Source: an uncultured Verrucomicrobiales bacterium
Lineage (GTDB): Bacteria > Verrucomicrobiota > Verrucomicrobiia > Verrucomicrobiales > DEV007
Assembly: GCA_913058215.1 (NCBI GenBank)
Contig: CAJXQE010000010.1
Location: 1-46,486, forward strand
Direction of reading: 5' to 3'
DNA: 46,486 bases
Below the pieces are notes generated by a model. It was not told the origin of the DNA. It saw nothing but the letters and a program-made list of their open reading frames with translations, and did not search any database. Below are positions 24,375 to 32,777 of the stretch, in pieces. Position 1 is the stretch's first letter; each line of letters opens with the position of its first letter. A program made the position numbers and the translations under genes.

Positions 24375-26993
24375 ATGCGCAATATATCTCTGCTGCTCGC
24401 AGCCTTCAGTTTCATTCTGTCAGTTGGAGCATCCGAATATCATAAGTGTGGTTGGGAAAACTGCGCATCCAAGCATTCCGCGTTCCAAAGCCTGCGCTCC
24501 CGCATGCCTGAGGCTGTCGGTCAACGGCCTCCCGGCAATGGACGACAATATGCTCCCGACCGAATCATCGATGTTACTCATCAGAAGATCGACTTCACTC
24601 CCGATTTCGCAGCAAAAACACTAAGTGGAATTTCGACCATTACCTTTTCTCCGATTGCCGGCGGGATCTCTGAATTGAAACTCGATGCAGTCGACCTTCA
24701 CATCCGGGAAGTCACTGGCGAAAACGTGGAAGTCGATTCGTGGGACCACGACGATGCCCGACTGACGGTTCTTTTCAAAACACCCGTGAACCCGGAGGAC
24801 ACGGTGTCACTCTCGATCACTTATGATGCGTTTCCCCAACACGGTCTCTATTTTCGAACTGCTGCAATGGGGTATCCTGAAGGAGACGATCACCTGTGGA
24901 CTCAAGGCGAGCCACAAATGCACCGGCACTGGTTTCCGGGGTACGACTACCCGAACGAGCGATTCACGAGCGAAGTGATTTGTCATGTCCCTGAAAAAAT
25001 GACGGTTCTCTCGAATGGCGACCTCATCAGCGACACCGTTGCCGATGGAAAACGCACCGTTCACTGGCATCAGAAAGAGGAGCACGTCAATTATTTGATC
25101 TCGGTAGTCGCCGGGCATTTCAAGAAACTTGAGGATAAGCATGGGGAACTTCCCCTCGCCTTTTACACGCCTCCGTCGGAATTCGCCGAAGCGGCAAACT
25201 CTTTCCGCGATACCGCCAAGATCCTGCCTTTTCTTGAAAAAGAGATCGGAGCCACTTTTCCCTGGGCAAAATACTACAACGTCTGCGTCGCGGATTTCAT
25301 TGCCGGGGGCATGGAAAACACGAGCATCACGACCTTGACCACCCGCACCCTTTTCTCAGAGACCAGCGGAAACCTGAGGACCTCCCACCGATTGGATACA
25401 CATGAGATTACCCATCAATGGTTCGGAGATTTACTCACCTGCAAAGACTGGTCCCACCTCTGGCTCAATGAAGGATTTGCGACCTACTACACTCATCTTT
25501 ACGAGAATGAGAAAAACGGGCGCGACAGCATGTTGTTTGGACTCCTCAAAGATGCCGAAAGCGTCTTCTCCAGAAATGACAACAAACCCATTGTCTGGCG
25601 GGGCTACGAAGATCCTATCGAACAGTTCGACTACCGTGCCTATCCAAAAGGGGCGTGGGTTTTACACATGCTTCGCAGCCAACTCGGGCCGGAGCTCTAC
25701 CAGAAATGCATTCAAACCTATGTGGAACGCTTTCGGAATACCAATGTCACCACCGACCAGCTTTCGAGTGTGATCGAAGAATTGAGCGGACGTTCCTTTG
25801 ACGAGTTTTTTGATCAGTGGGTCTACCACGGTGGATTCCCTGACCTCAAGGCCACCTACAAATGGGATCAAAAAAACTCAAAGGCCAGCCTGAAGATCAG
25901 CCAGAAACAGAAACCGTCAGAACAGGTGCTGCTTTTCGATTTTCCGCTCACGATTCGCTTTATCGGAGAAGATGGTAAGGAATCAAAGGACGAAATCATC
26001 CGTGTCATCGAGGCCGCTGAAGACTTTTCATTCGATCTCGATTTCAAGCCGGCCATCGTCCGAATCGATCCGGATTTCACTGTTCTCACAAAAATCGAAT
26101 TCAATCCCCCCAACGATTTGCTGAAAGCTCAGCTCAAGAATGAAGACGACATGATCGGCCGTCTCCTTGCCGCAAAAGCACATGGAGGAAAGAAAGACAA
26201 GGCTTCGCTCGAACTTCTCGGAGACCGACTTGCCAATGATTCTTTTCACGGAGTCCGGACCGAAACCGTTCGAGCCTTGCAGAAGACCCACACTCCTGAG
26301 GCTCTGGAGATCCTCCTGCTGAACAAGGATCAAACAGATGACCGCGTCCGGAACGAAGTCGTCATCGCTATCGGAAAGTTTTTCCACTCTGACGCGAAAG
26401 ATGCCCTCCTGTCTATCGCCGAGAAAGAGCCGAATCATGAAATAGCAGGAGAAGCCATTCGTGCGCTCGGTAAATTCCCGATTGAGGAAGTGTCAGGAAC
26501 ACTCATCAGTGCTCTGGACCGGGAATCCTATCGTCACGAAGTCGCTGCCTCCGCAATTCGTGCTATCAGGACGCAGGCCGACCCGGCATATATCGCCCCC
26601 CTCTCGACTCACATTCAGACTGCTGCCGCGAAATTTTCGACCCGGGATTTCGGAGCCGCTCTTCAAACACTGGCTACCCTGGCGAGAGATGAAGAGATCG
26701 AAATTCGCGACCGGGTTCGCTATCTCCTGGGCACTCATCTTAGCGACCCTCGCGATTCACTTCGAACAGATGTCATCCGGTCCTTTGCGATCCTCAATGA
26801 TAAAAAAGCGATCCCGGTATTGGAAACGATCAACGGCACGGGCGCAAAAGACGACGCTTCGGCAAAAGCAGCAAAAGATGCCATCGCCAAACTCAACGCC
26901 GGCAAAAAACAGGCGGACGAAGTTCGCGATTTACGAACAAAGGTTTCGGACCTTGAAAAGCAAATCCGCGAGCTGGCGGATAAGGTGAAGTGA
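24375..26993 (+). CDS. M1 family zinc metallopeptidase with C-terminal HEAT repeats
   Basis: 872 residues from ATG 24375, which exposes a signal peptide (RNISLLLAAFSFILSVGA); a GTG at 24345 is less likely. It is an aminopeptidase N-type gluzincin: the substrate-binding GGMEN at 311-315 (GAMEN in the family), zinc motif HEITH (343-347) and the third ligand E366 in LWLNEGFATYY, exactly 18 residues after H347. The N-terminal beta saddle (about 60-250) includes GLYFRTAAMGYPEG and MHRHWFPGYDYPNERF. After the catalytic domain (to about 500) and a beta sandwich, residues about 600-830 are helical repeats with the look of HEAT/PBS units (NEVVIAIGKF, GEAIRALGKF), and the last 30 residues predict a coiled coil. 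Exported peptide degradation is likely. Converges with the cardiolipin synthase gene, 5 bases apart. Confidence 0.93.
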   Translation: MRNISLLLAAFSFILSVGASEYHKCGWENCASKHSAFQSLRSRMPEAVGQRPPGNGRQYAPDRIIDVTHQKIDFTPDFAAKTLSGISTITFSPIAGGISELKLDAVDLHIREVTGENVEVDSWDHDDARLTVLFKTPVNPEDTVSLSITYDAFPQHGLYFRTAAMGYPEGDDHLWTQGEPQMHRHWFPGYDYPNERFTSEVICHVPEKMTVLSNGDLISDTVADGKRTVHWHQKEEHVNYLISVVAGHFKKLEDKHGELPLAFYTPPSEFAEAANSFRDTAKILPFLEKEIGATFPWAKYYNVCVADFIAGGMENTSITTLTTRTLFSETSGNLRTSHRLDTHEITHQWFGDLLTCKDWSHLWLNEGFATYYTHLYENEKNGRDSMLFGLLKDAESVFSRNDNKPIVWRGYEDPIEQFDYRAYPKGAWVLHMLRSQLGPELYQKCIQTYVERFRNTNVTTDQLSSVIEELSGRSFDEFFDQWVYHGGFPDLKATYKWDQKNSKASLKISQKQKPSEQVLLFDFPLTIRFIGEDGKESKDEIIRVIEAAEDFSFDLDFKPAIVRIDPDFTVLTKIEFNPPNDLLKAQLKNEDDMIGRLLAAKAHGGKKDKASLELLGDRLANDSFHGVRTETVRALQKTHTPEALEILLLNKDQTDDRVRNEVVIAIGKFFHSDAKDALLSIAEKEPNHEIAGEAIRALGKFPIEEVSGTLISALDRESYRHEVAASAIRAIRTQADPAYIAPLSTHIQTAAAKFSTRDFGAALQTLATLARDEEIEIRDRVRYLLGTHLSDPRDSLRTDVIRSFAILNDKKAIPVLETINGTGAKDDASAKAAKDAIAKLNAGKKQADEVRDLRTKVSDLEKQIRELADKVK

Positions 26994-26998
26994 GCGGA

Positions 26999-28462
26999 TT
27001 ATAAAAGCGGCGCCGCCAGTCTCGCCGCCCTCATCGCAAATCTCTGGTAAAGCGGTTTTTCAGTAAAGTCCCTCGCTGTGGCGAGTTTGCATTCCTGAAA
27101 ATCGATCTCCAGCATCTGTTCCACTTGTTTCGCAAAACGGGAATCGAGCACGACCATGCTGACTTCGAAATTCAGCCGCATTGATCTATTGTCCAAATTC
27201 GCGGTTCCTACAGACGCCCAGTCATCATCGACCAGGATCACCTTTTGATGAAGGAATCCGTCAGCATAGCGAAGGATTTTCACACCAGCCTCCTCCATTT
27301 CCTCCAGATAGGAAAAGGAGGCAAGATAAGGCAGTAATTTATCCGGATTTGCTGGAATCATAATCCTGACATCCACACCTCGAAGAGCTGCTAACTGAAG
27401 AGCTGAACGTGTTCCTTCATCGGTTACGAAGTAGGGAGAAGCCATCCACAGTCGCCTTTTTGCGGTGTTGATCGTGTTCAGAAAAAACATCGTCCCTCCC
27501 TCCATACTTTCGACAGGCCCGGTTGGAAGAGCAAGGGCGACCATGTCTGGATTTCCACACATCGCCTCTTCCGGGGGAATTTCCATTTTCCACGCGAGTT
27601 TCGGAATTCTTCGAGTGGCCCAGTACCAGTCAGAAAGCCAAACCATCTGCAAACTCAAAACCCCGGGGCCAACCACCTTTACATGAGTATCCCGCCAGCG
27701 ACCGTATTTGGTATTCAGTCCAAGATACTCATCCCCCACATTATGCCCCCCGACGAAACCGAGTTTTCCATCGACCACGACAATCTTCCGGTGGTTCCTG
27801 AAGTTGATTTGAAAACGATTCGCTTTCCCTTGAGTCGAATGGAACGCGTTCACTTCGACACCTGCTGACTTGAGAGTTTCAGTGTACTCCTTCTTCAGAC
27901 TGTAGCTTCCAATCTCATCGTAAAGGAAATAGATGCGAACCCCTTCCTTCGCCTTTTCGAGAAGTAGATCCCGAAATCGATGAGACAGGTCATCGTTACG
28001 AAAAATAAAGAACTGAACCAGAACATACTCTTTCGCCGTTCGGATCCCGTCAAAAATGGCATCGAAAGTATCCCTGCCATCGATCAACAAACAGACTTCA
28101 TTTCCCCGGGTGAAACGGCGCTCACTGAATCTCTCCAACACCCCTGCATACTCGCACTGATCCTCATCGAGTTCGGCAAAGTGGGGGGACATTGAAGCAA
28201 GAAGTTCGTCAAAGAACTCCTCGTTTTCCTCTTTCGCTTTGACCAACTCCTCCATGTACCCGCGAAATCGCTGACGTCCGAAGATCCAGTAGAGCGGCAC
28301 CGCCAGGAACGGCAGCGTAACCACCGACATCGACCAGCCCCACGCCCCCGCGGCTGACCGTGATCTCATCACGATATTGGCGATCGTGACGACAGTGATG
28401 ACCCACACTACCAGAACCAGGATTGTCCCGAAAGCGTAGCGACTCAGGAAATCAAGAATCAT
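26999..28462 (-). CDS. cls: Cardiolipin synthase (phospholipase D family)
   Basis: 487 residues, the usual length of ClsA-type enzymes, which condense two phosphatidylglycerol molecules into cardiolipin and glycerol at the inner membrane. Two N-terminal membrane segments (FGTILVLVVWVITVVTIANIV; WGWSMSVVTLPFLAVPLYWIF) are followed by two phospholipase D motifs: H224-x-K226-D231 in NHRKIVVVDG, then GGHN, and H405-x-K407-D412 in HQKVILVDDD, then GTANLDNRS. Both active-site halves are complete. The start codon ATG overlaps the stop codon of the upstream response regulator (ATGA), so translation is likely coupled. Confidence 0.95.
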   Translation of the reverse strand: MILDFLSRYAFGTILVLVVWVITVVTIANIVMRSRSAAGAWGWSMSVVTLPFLAVPLYWIFGRQRFRGYMEELVKAKEENEEFFDELLASMSPHFAELDEDQCEYAGVLERFSERRFTRGNEVCLLIDGRDTFDAIFDGIRTAKEYVLVQFFIFRNDDLSHRFRDLLLEKAKEGVRIYFLYDEIGSYSLKKEYTETLKSAGVEVNAFHSTQGKANRFQINFRNHRKIVVVDGKLGFVGGHNVGDEYLGLNTKYGRWRDTHVKVVGPGVLSLQMVWLSDWYWATRRIPKLAWKMEIPPEEAMCGNPDMVALALPTGPVESMEGGTMFFLNTINTAKRRLWMASPYFVTDEGTRSALQLAALRGVDVRIMIPANPDKLLPYLASFSYLEEMEEAGVKILRYADGFLHQKVILVDDDWASVGTANLDNRSMRLNFEVSMVVLDSRFAKQVEQMLEIDFQECKLATARDFTEKPLYQRFAMRAARLAAPLL

Positions 28463-28854
28463 GGTTCACCGGTATACTTCACGATCTTGTTGATGAGATT
28501 CTCGAAGGGGAAAATTGGCTTTTCCTGAAAATCGTCACATCCCGCCTCTTCAATTCGCTCCCGATGCTGCACCATCGTATGGGCCGTCAGGGCAATCACC
28601 GGAATTCCCGAGGTTAATTCATCGGCTTTGATTCGCCTGGTCGCGTCGAGACCGGCATTGGGATCCGGCTGACTGTCCGGTGCGGGAGGCAACTCCAGAT
28701 CCATCAGAATCAATTCAGGGAGAAGGTCTTGCGCCATTTTTACGGCATTCTCACCGTCTTCAGCCACCGTGATCTCATGACCATGATGCTGAAGTAAACG
28801 CGTTAGAAGACGGATATTGTCCGCATCGTCCTCAACCAGAAGAATTTTTGCCAT
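28459..28854 (-). CDS. Stand-alone response regulator receiver protein with loop insertion
   Basis: 131 residues, a CheY/DivK-like receiver without an output domain. Acidic pocket residues are in VEDDADN (E8-D9-D10), the phosphoacceptor is D52 in LILMDLELP, the switch threonine is in VIALTAHT and the lysine is in QEKPIFPF. Between the phosphorylation site and GLDATRRIK there is an insertion of about ten residues (PAPDSQPDPNAG) where relatives have a short turn, so the loop next to D52 is longer than normal. No kinase gene is adjacent. It overlaps the cardiolipin synthase gene by 4 bases, which implies a shared transcript. Confidence 0.92.
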   Translation of the reverse strand: MAKILLVEDDADNIRLLTRLLQHHGHEITVAEDGENAVKMAQDLLPELILMDLELPPAPDSQPDPNAGLDATRRIKADELTSGIPVIALTAHTMVQHRERIEEAGCDDFQEKPIFPFENLINKIVKYTGEP

Positions 28855-28892
28855 AACTAATTCGAATTAACCGTGCTTACCCACTTGAATCA

Positions 28893-29099
28893 ATGGACAA
28901 ATCAGCCCTTCTGGACAGGCTCCGTGAAAAAAATCGAAAAAATGATGAAAAACTTTGAACAAATTGCCGCCTGAGGAAACGAAGACTGTAGCAACGTTTG
29001 CGGAGCAATATAAAGGATTCCTCCTTATGAGCGACGCAGATGCTGCTAAACAAGCGGTTCCTTGCGGGGTCCACCTTTTGGGTGGGCCTCGCATTTTTT
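28893..29099 (+). ncRNA. Possible structured small RNA or leader ending in an intrinsic terminator
   Basis: The gap between the response regulator and the beta-propeller gene has no convincing gene but several potential hairpins: GCAA/TTGC near 28990-29000, AAGGA/TCCTT near 29015-29028, GCAG/CTGC near 29039-29050 and CAAG/CTTG (29051-29054 with 29061-29064), then the terminator at 29064-29099. The last small hairpin shares a base with the terminator stem. It could be a small RNA, or a leader controlling the downstream gene by termination. I could not match it to SRP RNA, 6S RNA, tmRNA or a riboswitch I know. The 5' end is a guess. A 21-codon frame (28893-28958) is also present. Confidence 0.3.
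29064..29099 (+). terminator. Strong intrinsic terminator upstream of the beta-propeller gene
   Basis: A 12-pair stem (29064-29075 with 29081-29092, two G-T wobbles) closes the loop TTTTG and is followed by A and six T residues (29094-29099). This is the best-formed plus-strand terminator in the window. It lies 55 bases before the beta-propeller ATG and has no plus-strand protein gene behind it closer than the convergent region near 26993. Confidence 0.8.
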
Positions 29100-29153
29100 A
29101 TGCGCCAAAGGATTTGATTGTGCGTTGCGACGGATGGAGTGCATCTTTGCTGC

Positions 29154-30668
29154 ATGTTCTCCACCGACGACATCTCCGACCGATTCAACAGGGTCAGCTC
29201 ATCGATTCAACAGGCTTGGATCCCCTTAGCTTTGCTGCTTACGACATCAATCCACTGCTCCCTTGCCAAGGATTATGAAGATCCCGCTCCGCCGGAAGTT
29301 TTCGAAGTCCCTTCCGATGCCCCCGATCCAGAGGCGAAGACTTTTGACCGACTCATTTCACACGCCGCACCAAAGCCACTCAATCCGGAAGCCGTCACTT
29401 CAGACTGGCCTCGATATCTTGGACCAACTGATGACGTAAAAACTCCGGAAACGCATCTGCTGGAAACCTTTCCGGAATCAGGACCTAACAAGGTCTGGGA
29501 ATTGAAGAAAGGAACCGGTTACACCTCGCCCGTTGTTGTCGGAGACAAACTCGTTCTCTTTGATCGAATTGGTGACGAAGAACGAATTGACTGCCTCGAT
29601 CGTGAAACGGGAAAGCGTTTCTGGGAGTATTCCTATGCGGTTGAATATCGCGACCGCTACGGATTCAGCAACGGCCCCCGGGCCAGCGCGGTAATCGATT
29701 CGGGAAAAGTTTACACCATGGGCGTTCGCAGCATGCTGACATGCCTCGATCTGAAAACCGGGACTCTTCTTTGGCAGCGCAATCTTGAAGAGGAATTCGA
29801 CGTCGCCGATTATTTCTTTGGTCATGGATCCTGCCCCCTTCTTTTCCAGGGGAAAGTAATCATCAACCTCGGCGGAGCTGACAATCTGTGTGTGGCTGCT
29901 TTCGACCAACACAATGGCAAACTGGTTTGGGGAACGGAACACGAATGGCTTTCCAGCTACGCGGCTCCAGTCGTCAAAACGATGCAGGGGGAACCGAGGC
30001 TTCTGGTTTTTGCCGGCGGCGAAAGCGATCCTCCCGTGGGCGGTTTACTTTGCATCGACCCTGAAACCGGGAAATTGCACGATGCTTATCCATGGCGGGC
30101 CCCGAAATTTGAAAGTGTAAATGGACAGACCCCTGTGGTAACGGGCGACATGGCCTACGTTTCCGATGCCTATGAGATTGGCGGAGTCATGCTGAAGCTG
30201 ACTCCGGAATTGAAATGGGAGGAAGTCTGGAAGGCGCCGGATTTTGGAATGCACTGGACGATGCCTCTGTTAATGGACGGACAGATCTACGCGTTCCGCG
30301 GTCGCAATGAACCGGATGCCTGGTTGGCGAGTTACGACGTGAGCGATGGCAAAGAAAACTGGCGGGAGGAATTGGGATGGAAAATTCAGCTGTCGCCGAC
30401 GCAGGAATACAATATGAATTATCTGCGGGGAGCATTGCTTCAAGCCGACGGGAAGGCTTACGCTCTCGGGGAACTTGGCACATTCGGAGTGTTAAAACTT
30501 TCAAAAGAGAAAGTCGAAAGAGGCGCCACTGCTCAGCTTTTCCTCGCCACGTCCACTTGGTCACCTCCTGCGATCAGTCGGGGCCTGCTCTACGTAGCTC
30601 AACATGGCGAAGACCGCGTCACTGGAAACGTGCCAAGGATCATTTGCTACGACTTGAGGGCTGAGTGA
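29154..30668 (+). CDS. Exported PQQ-like beta-propeller repeat protein
   Basis: 504 residues from ATG 29154; an in-frame TTG at 29118 is also possible but sits closer to the terminator. A polar start of about 20 residues precedes a hydrophobic segment (AWIPLALLLTTSIHCSLA), so the protein is exported. The rest consists of repeated beta-propeller blades of the PQQ/WD-like type: ERIDCLDRETGKRFWEY, LTCLDLKTGTLLWQ, CVAAFDQHNGKLVWG, LLCIDPETGKLHDAY and ASYDVSDGKENWREE. Such repeats occur in quinoprotein dehydrogenases and in BamB-type scaffolds. The PQQ-dehydrogenase haem and calcium motifs are not seen, so a binding or scaffold role is more likely than catalysis. These proteins are abundant in PVC bacteria. 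Converges with the sialate O-acetylesterase. Confidence 0.88.
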   Translation: MFSTDDISDRFNRVSSSIQQAWIPLALLLTTSIHCSLAKDYEDPAPPEVFEVPSDAPDPEAKTFDRLISHAAPKPLNPEAVTSDWPRYLGPTDDVKTPETHLLETFPESGPNKVWELKKGTGYTSPVVVGDKLVLFDRIGDEERIDCLDRETGKRFWEYSYAVEYRDRYGFSNGPRASAVIDSGKVYTMGVRSMLTCLDLKTGTLLWQRNLEEEFDVADYFFGHGSCPLLFQGKVIINLGGADNLCVAAFDQHNGKLVWGTEHEWLSSYAAPVVKTMQGEPRLLVFAGGESDPPVGGLLCIDPETGKLHDAYPWRAPKFESVNGQTPVVTGDMAYVSDAYEIGGVMLKLTPELKWEEVWKAPDFGMHWTMPLLMDGQIYAFRGRNEPDAWLASYDVSDGKENWREELGWKIQLSPTQEYNMNYLRGALLQADGKAYALGELGTFGVLKLSKEKVERGATAQLFLATSTWSPPAISRGLLYVAQHGEDRVTGNVPRIICYDLRAE

Positions 30669-30715
30669 TTGCAATACTCGGGAGAAGAGACCCGTCCCTT
30701 CTCAACTCACTGCGC

Positions 30716-32290
30716 TCACTCCTCCCAGCTGTCTGTTCGGAATGGGCTTGCCGGGTAGCCTTCACGATTCCCGAAATTGATTCCTTCGGGATTATTCTTC
30801 CAGGCATAGCGGACGGCTCGGGGCTCGGGGATGGATTCGCTTTTTACGATTACGCTTGTCCCTTCAATTGTCGCGGTCGCTTCAGCAAAATTACCGTCGG
30901 CATCCGCCACTTCAAAATTTCGCAATTCTTCGCCATCGAGTGATCTCAAGCCGCCACCTTCGTGATCGAATTCAAGAACCGCCTTATCACCGCTGATGCT
31001 GAGAGATTTATAGATGGGACCGGAATAGACCAGATTCTCTCCGTAGACATTTCCCCGTGCGAAAGATGCGAGACGCTCCCCGACCGGTTTTTTGTTTCGC
31101 GGATGAATATCAGTCGCATCTCCAACATCGATACTGACGACGCTCCCTGTGTTTTTCCCGTCCTGCCAAAATTTCAGCATTTGTTCCCGAATCATCGGCC
31201 AGCCGACGGAGTCTCCTCCCGCGAAGTTGGGTAGCTGAACCATATAAAAAGGAAAATCACGACGCTCCACTTCCCCTCCCGTTGCGGTCGCCCAATCTTC
31301 CCGCCAGTCTTCCGTGAGCCCAAGCATCAAATCTTTGTATCCATTGTAAAACGGCAATCGGGAGTTTGCTTCACCCTGATACCAAATAACTCCCCGAATC
31401 GCGAAGGGTTGCAGCGGTGCGATCATGGCATTGTAGTGCCCGGCCGGCCTCTTTACATGGGTGGGTCCCAAGGGTTCTCTAGGGGCTCTGCCCTCGACTT
31501 TAGTGCCGGCAGCTTTGGCTGCTTTCACTTTCTCCCTCCACGGCGCAAGTGCCGCTTTGTATTTCTCCATGGCTGCTGGGTGAGCTTTCACAGTTGAGTT
31601 CCAGTAACTTCGGATCGACTCCGCCACAGGATCTGAGCTGAGAGTCTTCGAATTAATCCACGAATATGCGTTGGTTCCCCCATTGGCCGATTGGATAATT
31701 CCGACTGGCACGGACCGATCATCCGAAAGTTTGCGGGCAAAGTAAAATGCCGTGGCTGAAAAACTGGCAACGTTTTGGGCGGTCGGCAAAACCCAATCCG
31801 ATTCGACTTTTCTCATGCGAACGTCTGCACCCTCAACCGGTACTTTGAACAGCCGGATTTGCTCAAAGCGCTTGCCCAATGCCTGGGCTTCCATCGCCTC
31901 TCCGTCCAAGGTATTCTTCACCGCCATCGCCATGTTCGATTGCCCGGATCCAACCCAGACTTCGCCGACAAGAATGTCTTTCAATGTGATGGTCTCTTTC
32001 TCGCTGGTGACCGTCATTTCCGCCGGTTCAGCTGAAGCCGTCAAAGGAGCCAAAACGACCATCCAGTCCCCCTCTTTACTGGATTTAGAGGAAACCGTCT
32101 GGCTCCCGAAAACCACGGTCACTTCCTTGCCCGGTTTCGCGTTTCCCCAGACTGGAACCGGCAGTTCCTGTTGAAGAACACCATGATCACTAAAAAGCGG
32201 ATTCAATTGCAGGTCTTGGGCCTGCAGTCCTCCTGCGCTCAGGCAGGCCAGCAGAAACAGAATCAGATATCGAAAGAGGAATTTTCTCAT
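30716..32290 (-). CDS. Sialate O-acetylesterase (SGNH/SASA family)
   Basis: 524 residues with a signal peptide (MRKFLFRYLILFLLACLSAGG, cleavage near LQAQ). It removes acetyl esters from sialic acids or other sugars in the periplasm or outside. An N-terminal beta domain (LFSDHGVLQQELPVPVWGNA) is followed by the catalytic serine S118 in VGSGQSNMA, the oxyanion region VIWYQGEANS, and the Asp/His pair in GDATDIHPRNK. Domain order and length fit the SiaE/DUF303 group that is common in PVC genomes. It is the last of three minus-strand genes with a DUF6868 protein and a sulfatase-esterase fusion. This supports a shared job in removing sulfate and acetyl groups from a polysaccharide. Confidence 0.94.
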   Translation of the reverse strand: MRKFLFRYLILFLLACLSAGGLQAQDLQLNPLFSDHGVLQQELPVPVWGNAKPGKEVTVVFGSQTVSSKSSKEGDWMVVLAPLTASAEPAEMTVTSEKETITLKDILVGEVWVGSGQSNMAMAVKNTLDGEAMEAQALGKRFEQIRLFKVPVEGADVRMRKVESDWVLPTAQNVASFSATAFYFARKLSDDRSVPVGIIQSANGGTNAYSWINSKTLSSDPVAESIRSYWNSTVKAHPAAMEKYKAALAPWREKVKAAKAAGTKVEGRAPREPLGPTHVKRPAGHYNAMIAPLQPFAIRGVIWYQGEANSRLPFYNGYKDLMLGLTEDWREDWATATGGEVERRDFPFYMVQLPNFAGGDSVGWPMIREQMLKFWQDGKNTGSVVSIDVGDATDIHPRNKKPVGERLASFARGNVYGENLVYSGPIYKSLSISGDKAVLEFDHEGGGLRSLDGEELRNFEVADADGNFAEATATIEGTSVIVKSESIPEPRAVRYAWKNNPEGINFGNREGYPASPFRTDSWEE

Positions 32291-32477
32291 GAGGTATTGG
32301 GAAGAGGTCTATTCGAGAGCCATGAACATGACAACCGAACACTTTCAATTCAGTGGACGACGGGACAAAATGCAACGCTTTTATGAAAAATGGAGCGCCT
32401 TCTTTTTCCTCTCATTTTTGTCACATCCGCTGCTTCACAGTCTCCGCACCCAGCCCCGGCGGAAGGACCACTCTTGT

Positions 32478-32723
32478 TCAGCCGATAATCTTGAGCGCCA
32501 GATAGGGAACCAGATTGAAGACAATCACAGCGATCTTAAAGAGAGCGAGATAGTTGAAGTAGGCTTTCGTCAGATCCACCTCGCTGAGACCGAACATTTT
32601 CTTGTGTGTTTTCACCACAAATCCGCGATTCGCAACTAGCATGAGCGTCGTTAATGCAAGGACAAGTATGTTGATAATGGTGCACCAGCCAAAGAATTCG
32701 GTGAGAGAATAAAGGGTAATCAT
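32478..32723 (-). CDS. DUF6868 small membrane protein
   Basis: 81 residues with two predicted membrane segments (FFGWCTIINILVLALTTLML and YLALFKIAVIVFNLVPYLALKII) joined by a conserved-looking loop, THKKMFGLSEVDLTKAYFNY. I recognise this as the DUF6868 type, small inner-membrane proteins found in many marine bacteria, of unknown function. It lies 54 bases downstream of the sulfatase-esterase fusion. The next 187 bases (32291-32477) before the sialate O-acetylesterase hold no gene that I can support. Confidence 0.8.
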   Translation of the reverse strand: MITLYSLTEFFGWCTIINILVLALTTLMLVANRGFVVKTHKKMFGLSEVDLTKAYFNYLALFKIAVIVFNLVPYLALKIIG

Positions 32724-32777
32724 AGTTCGAAGGCTTTCTTTGAATTCTTTTCAAGATAAGCGTGATCTTCAAAAAAA

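Noticed and set aside
28893-28960. Possible -1 frameshift joining the 21-codon frame to the following frame
   Set aside because: The A-rich stretch does not form a slippery heptamer in the right frame, and neither half resembles a known protein.
28955-29278. TTG-started frame of 107 codons ahead of the beta-propeller gene
   Set aside because: It runs through the strong terminator hairpin and out of frame into the propeller gene; no conserved motif.
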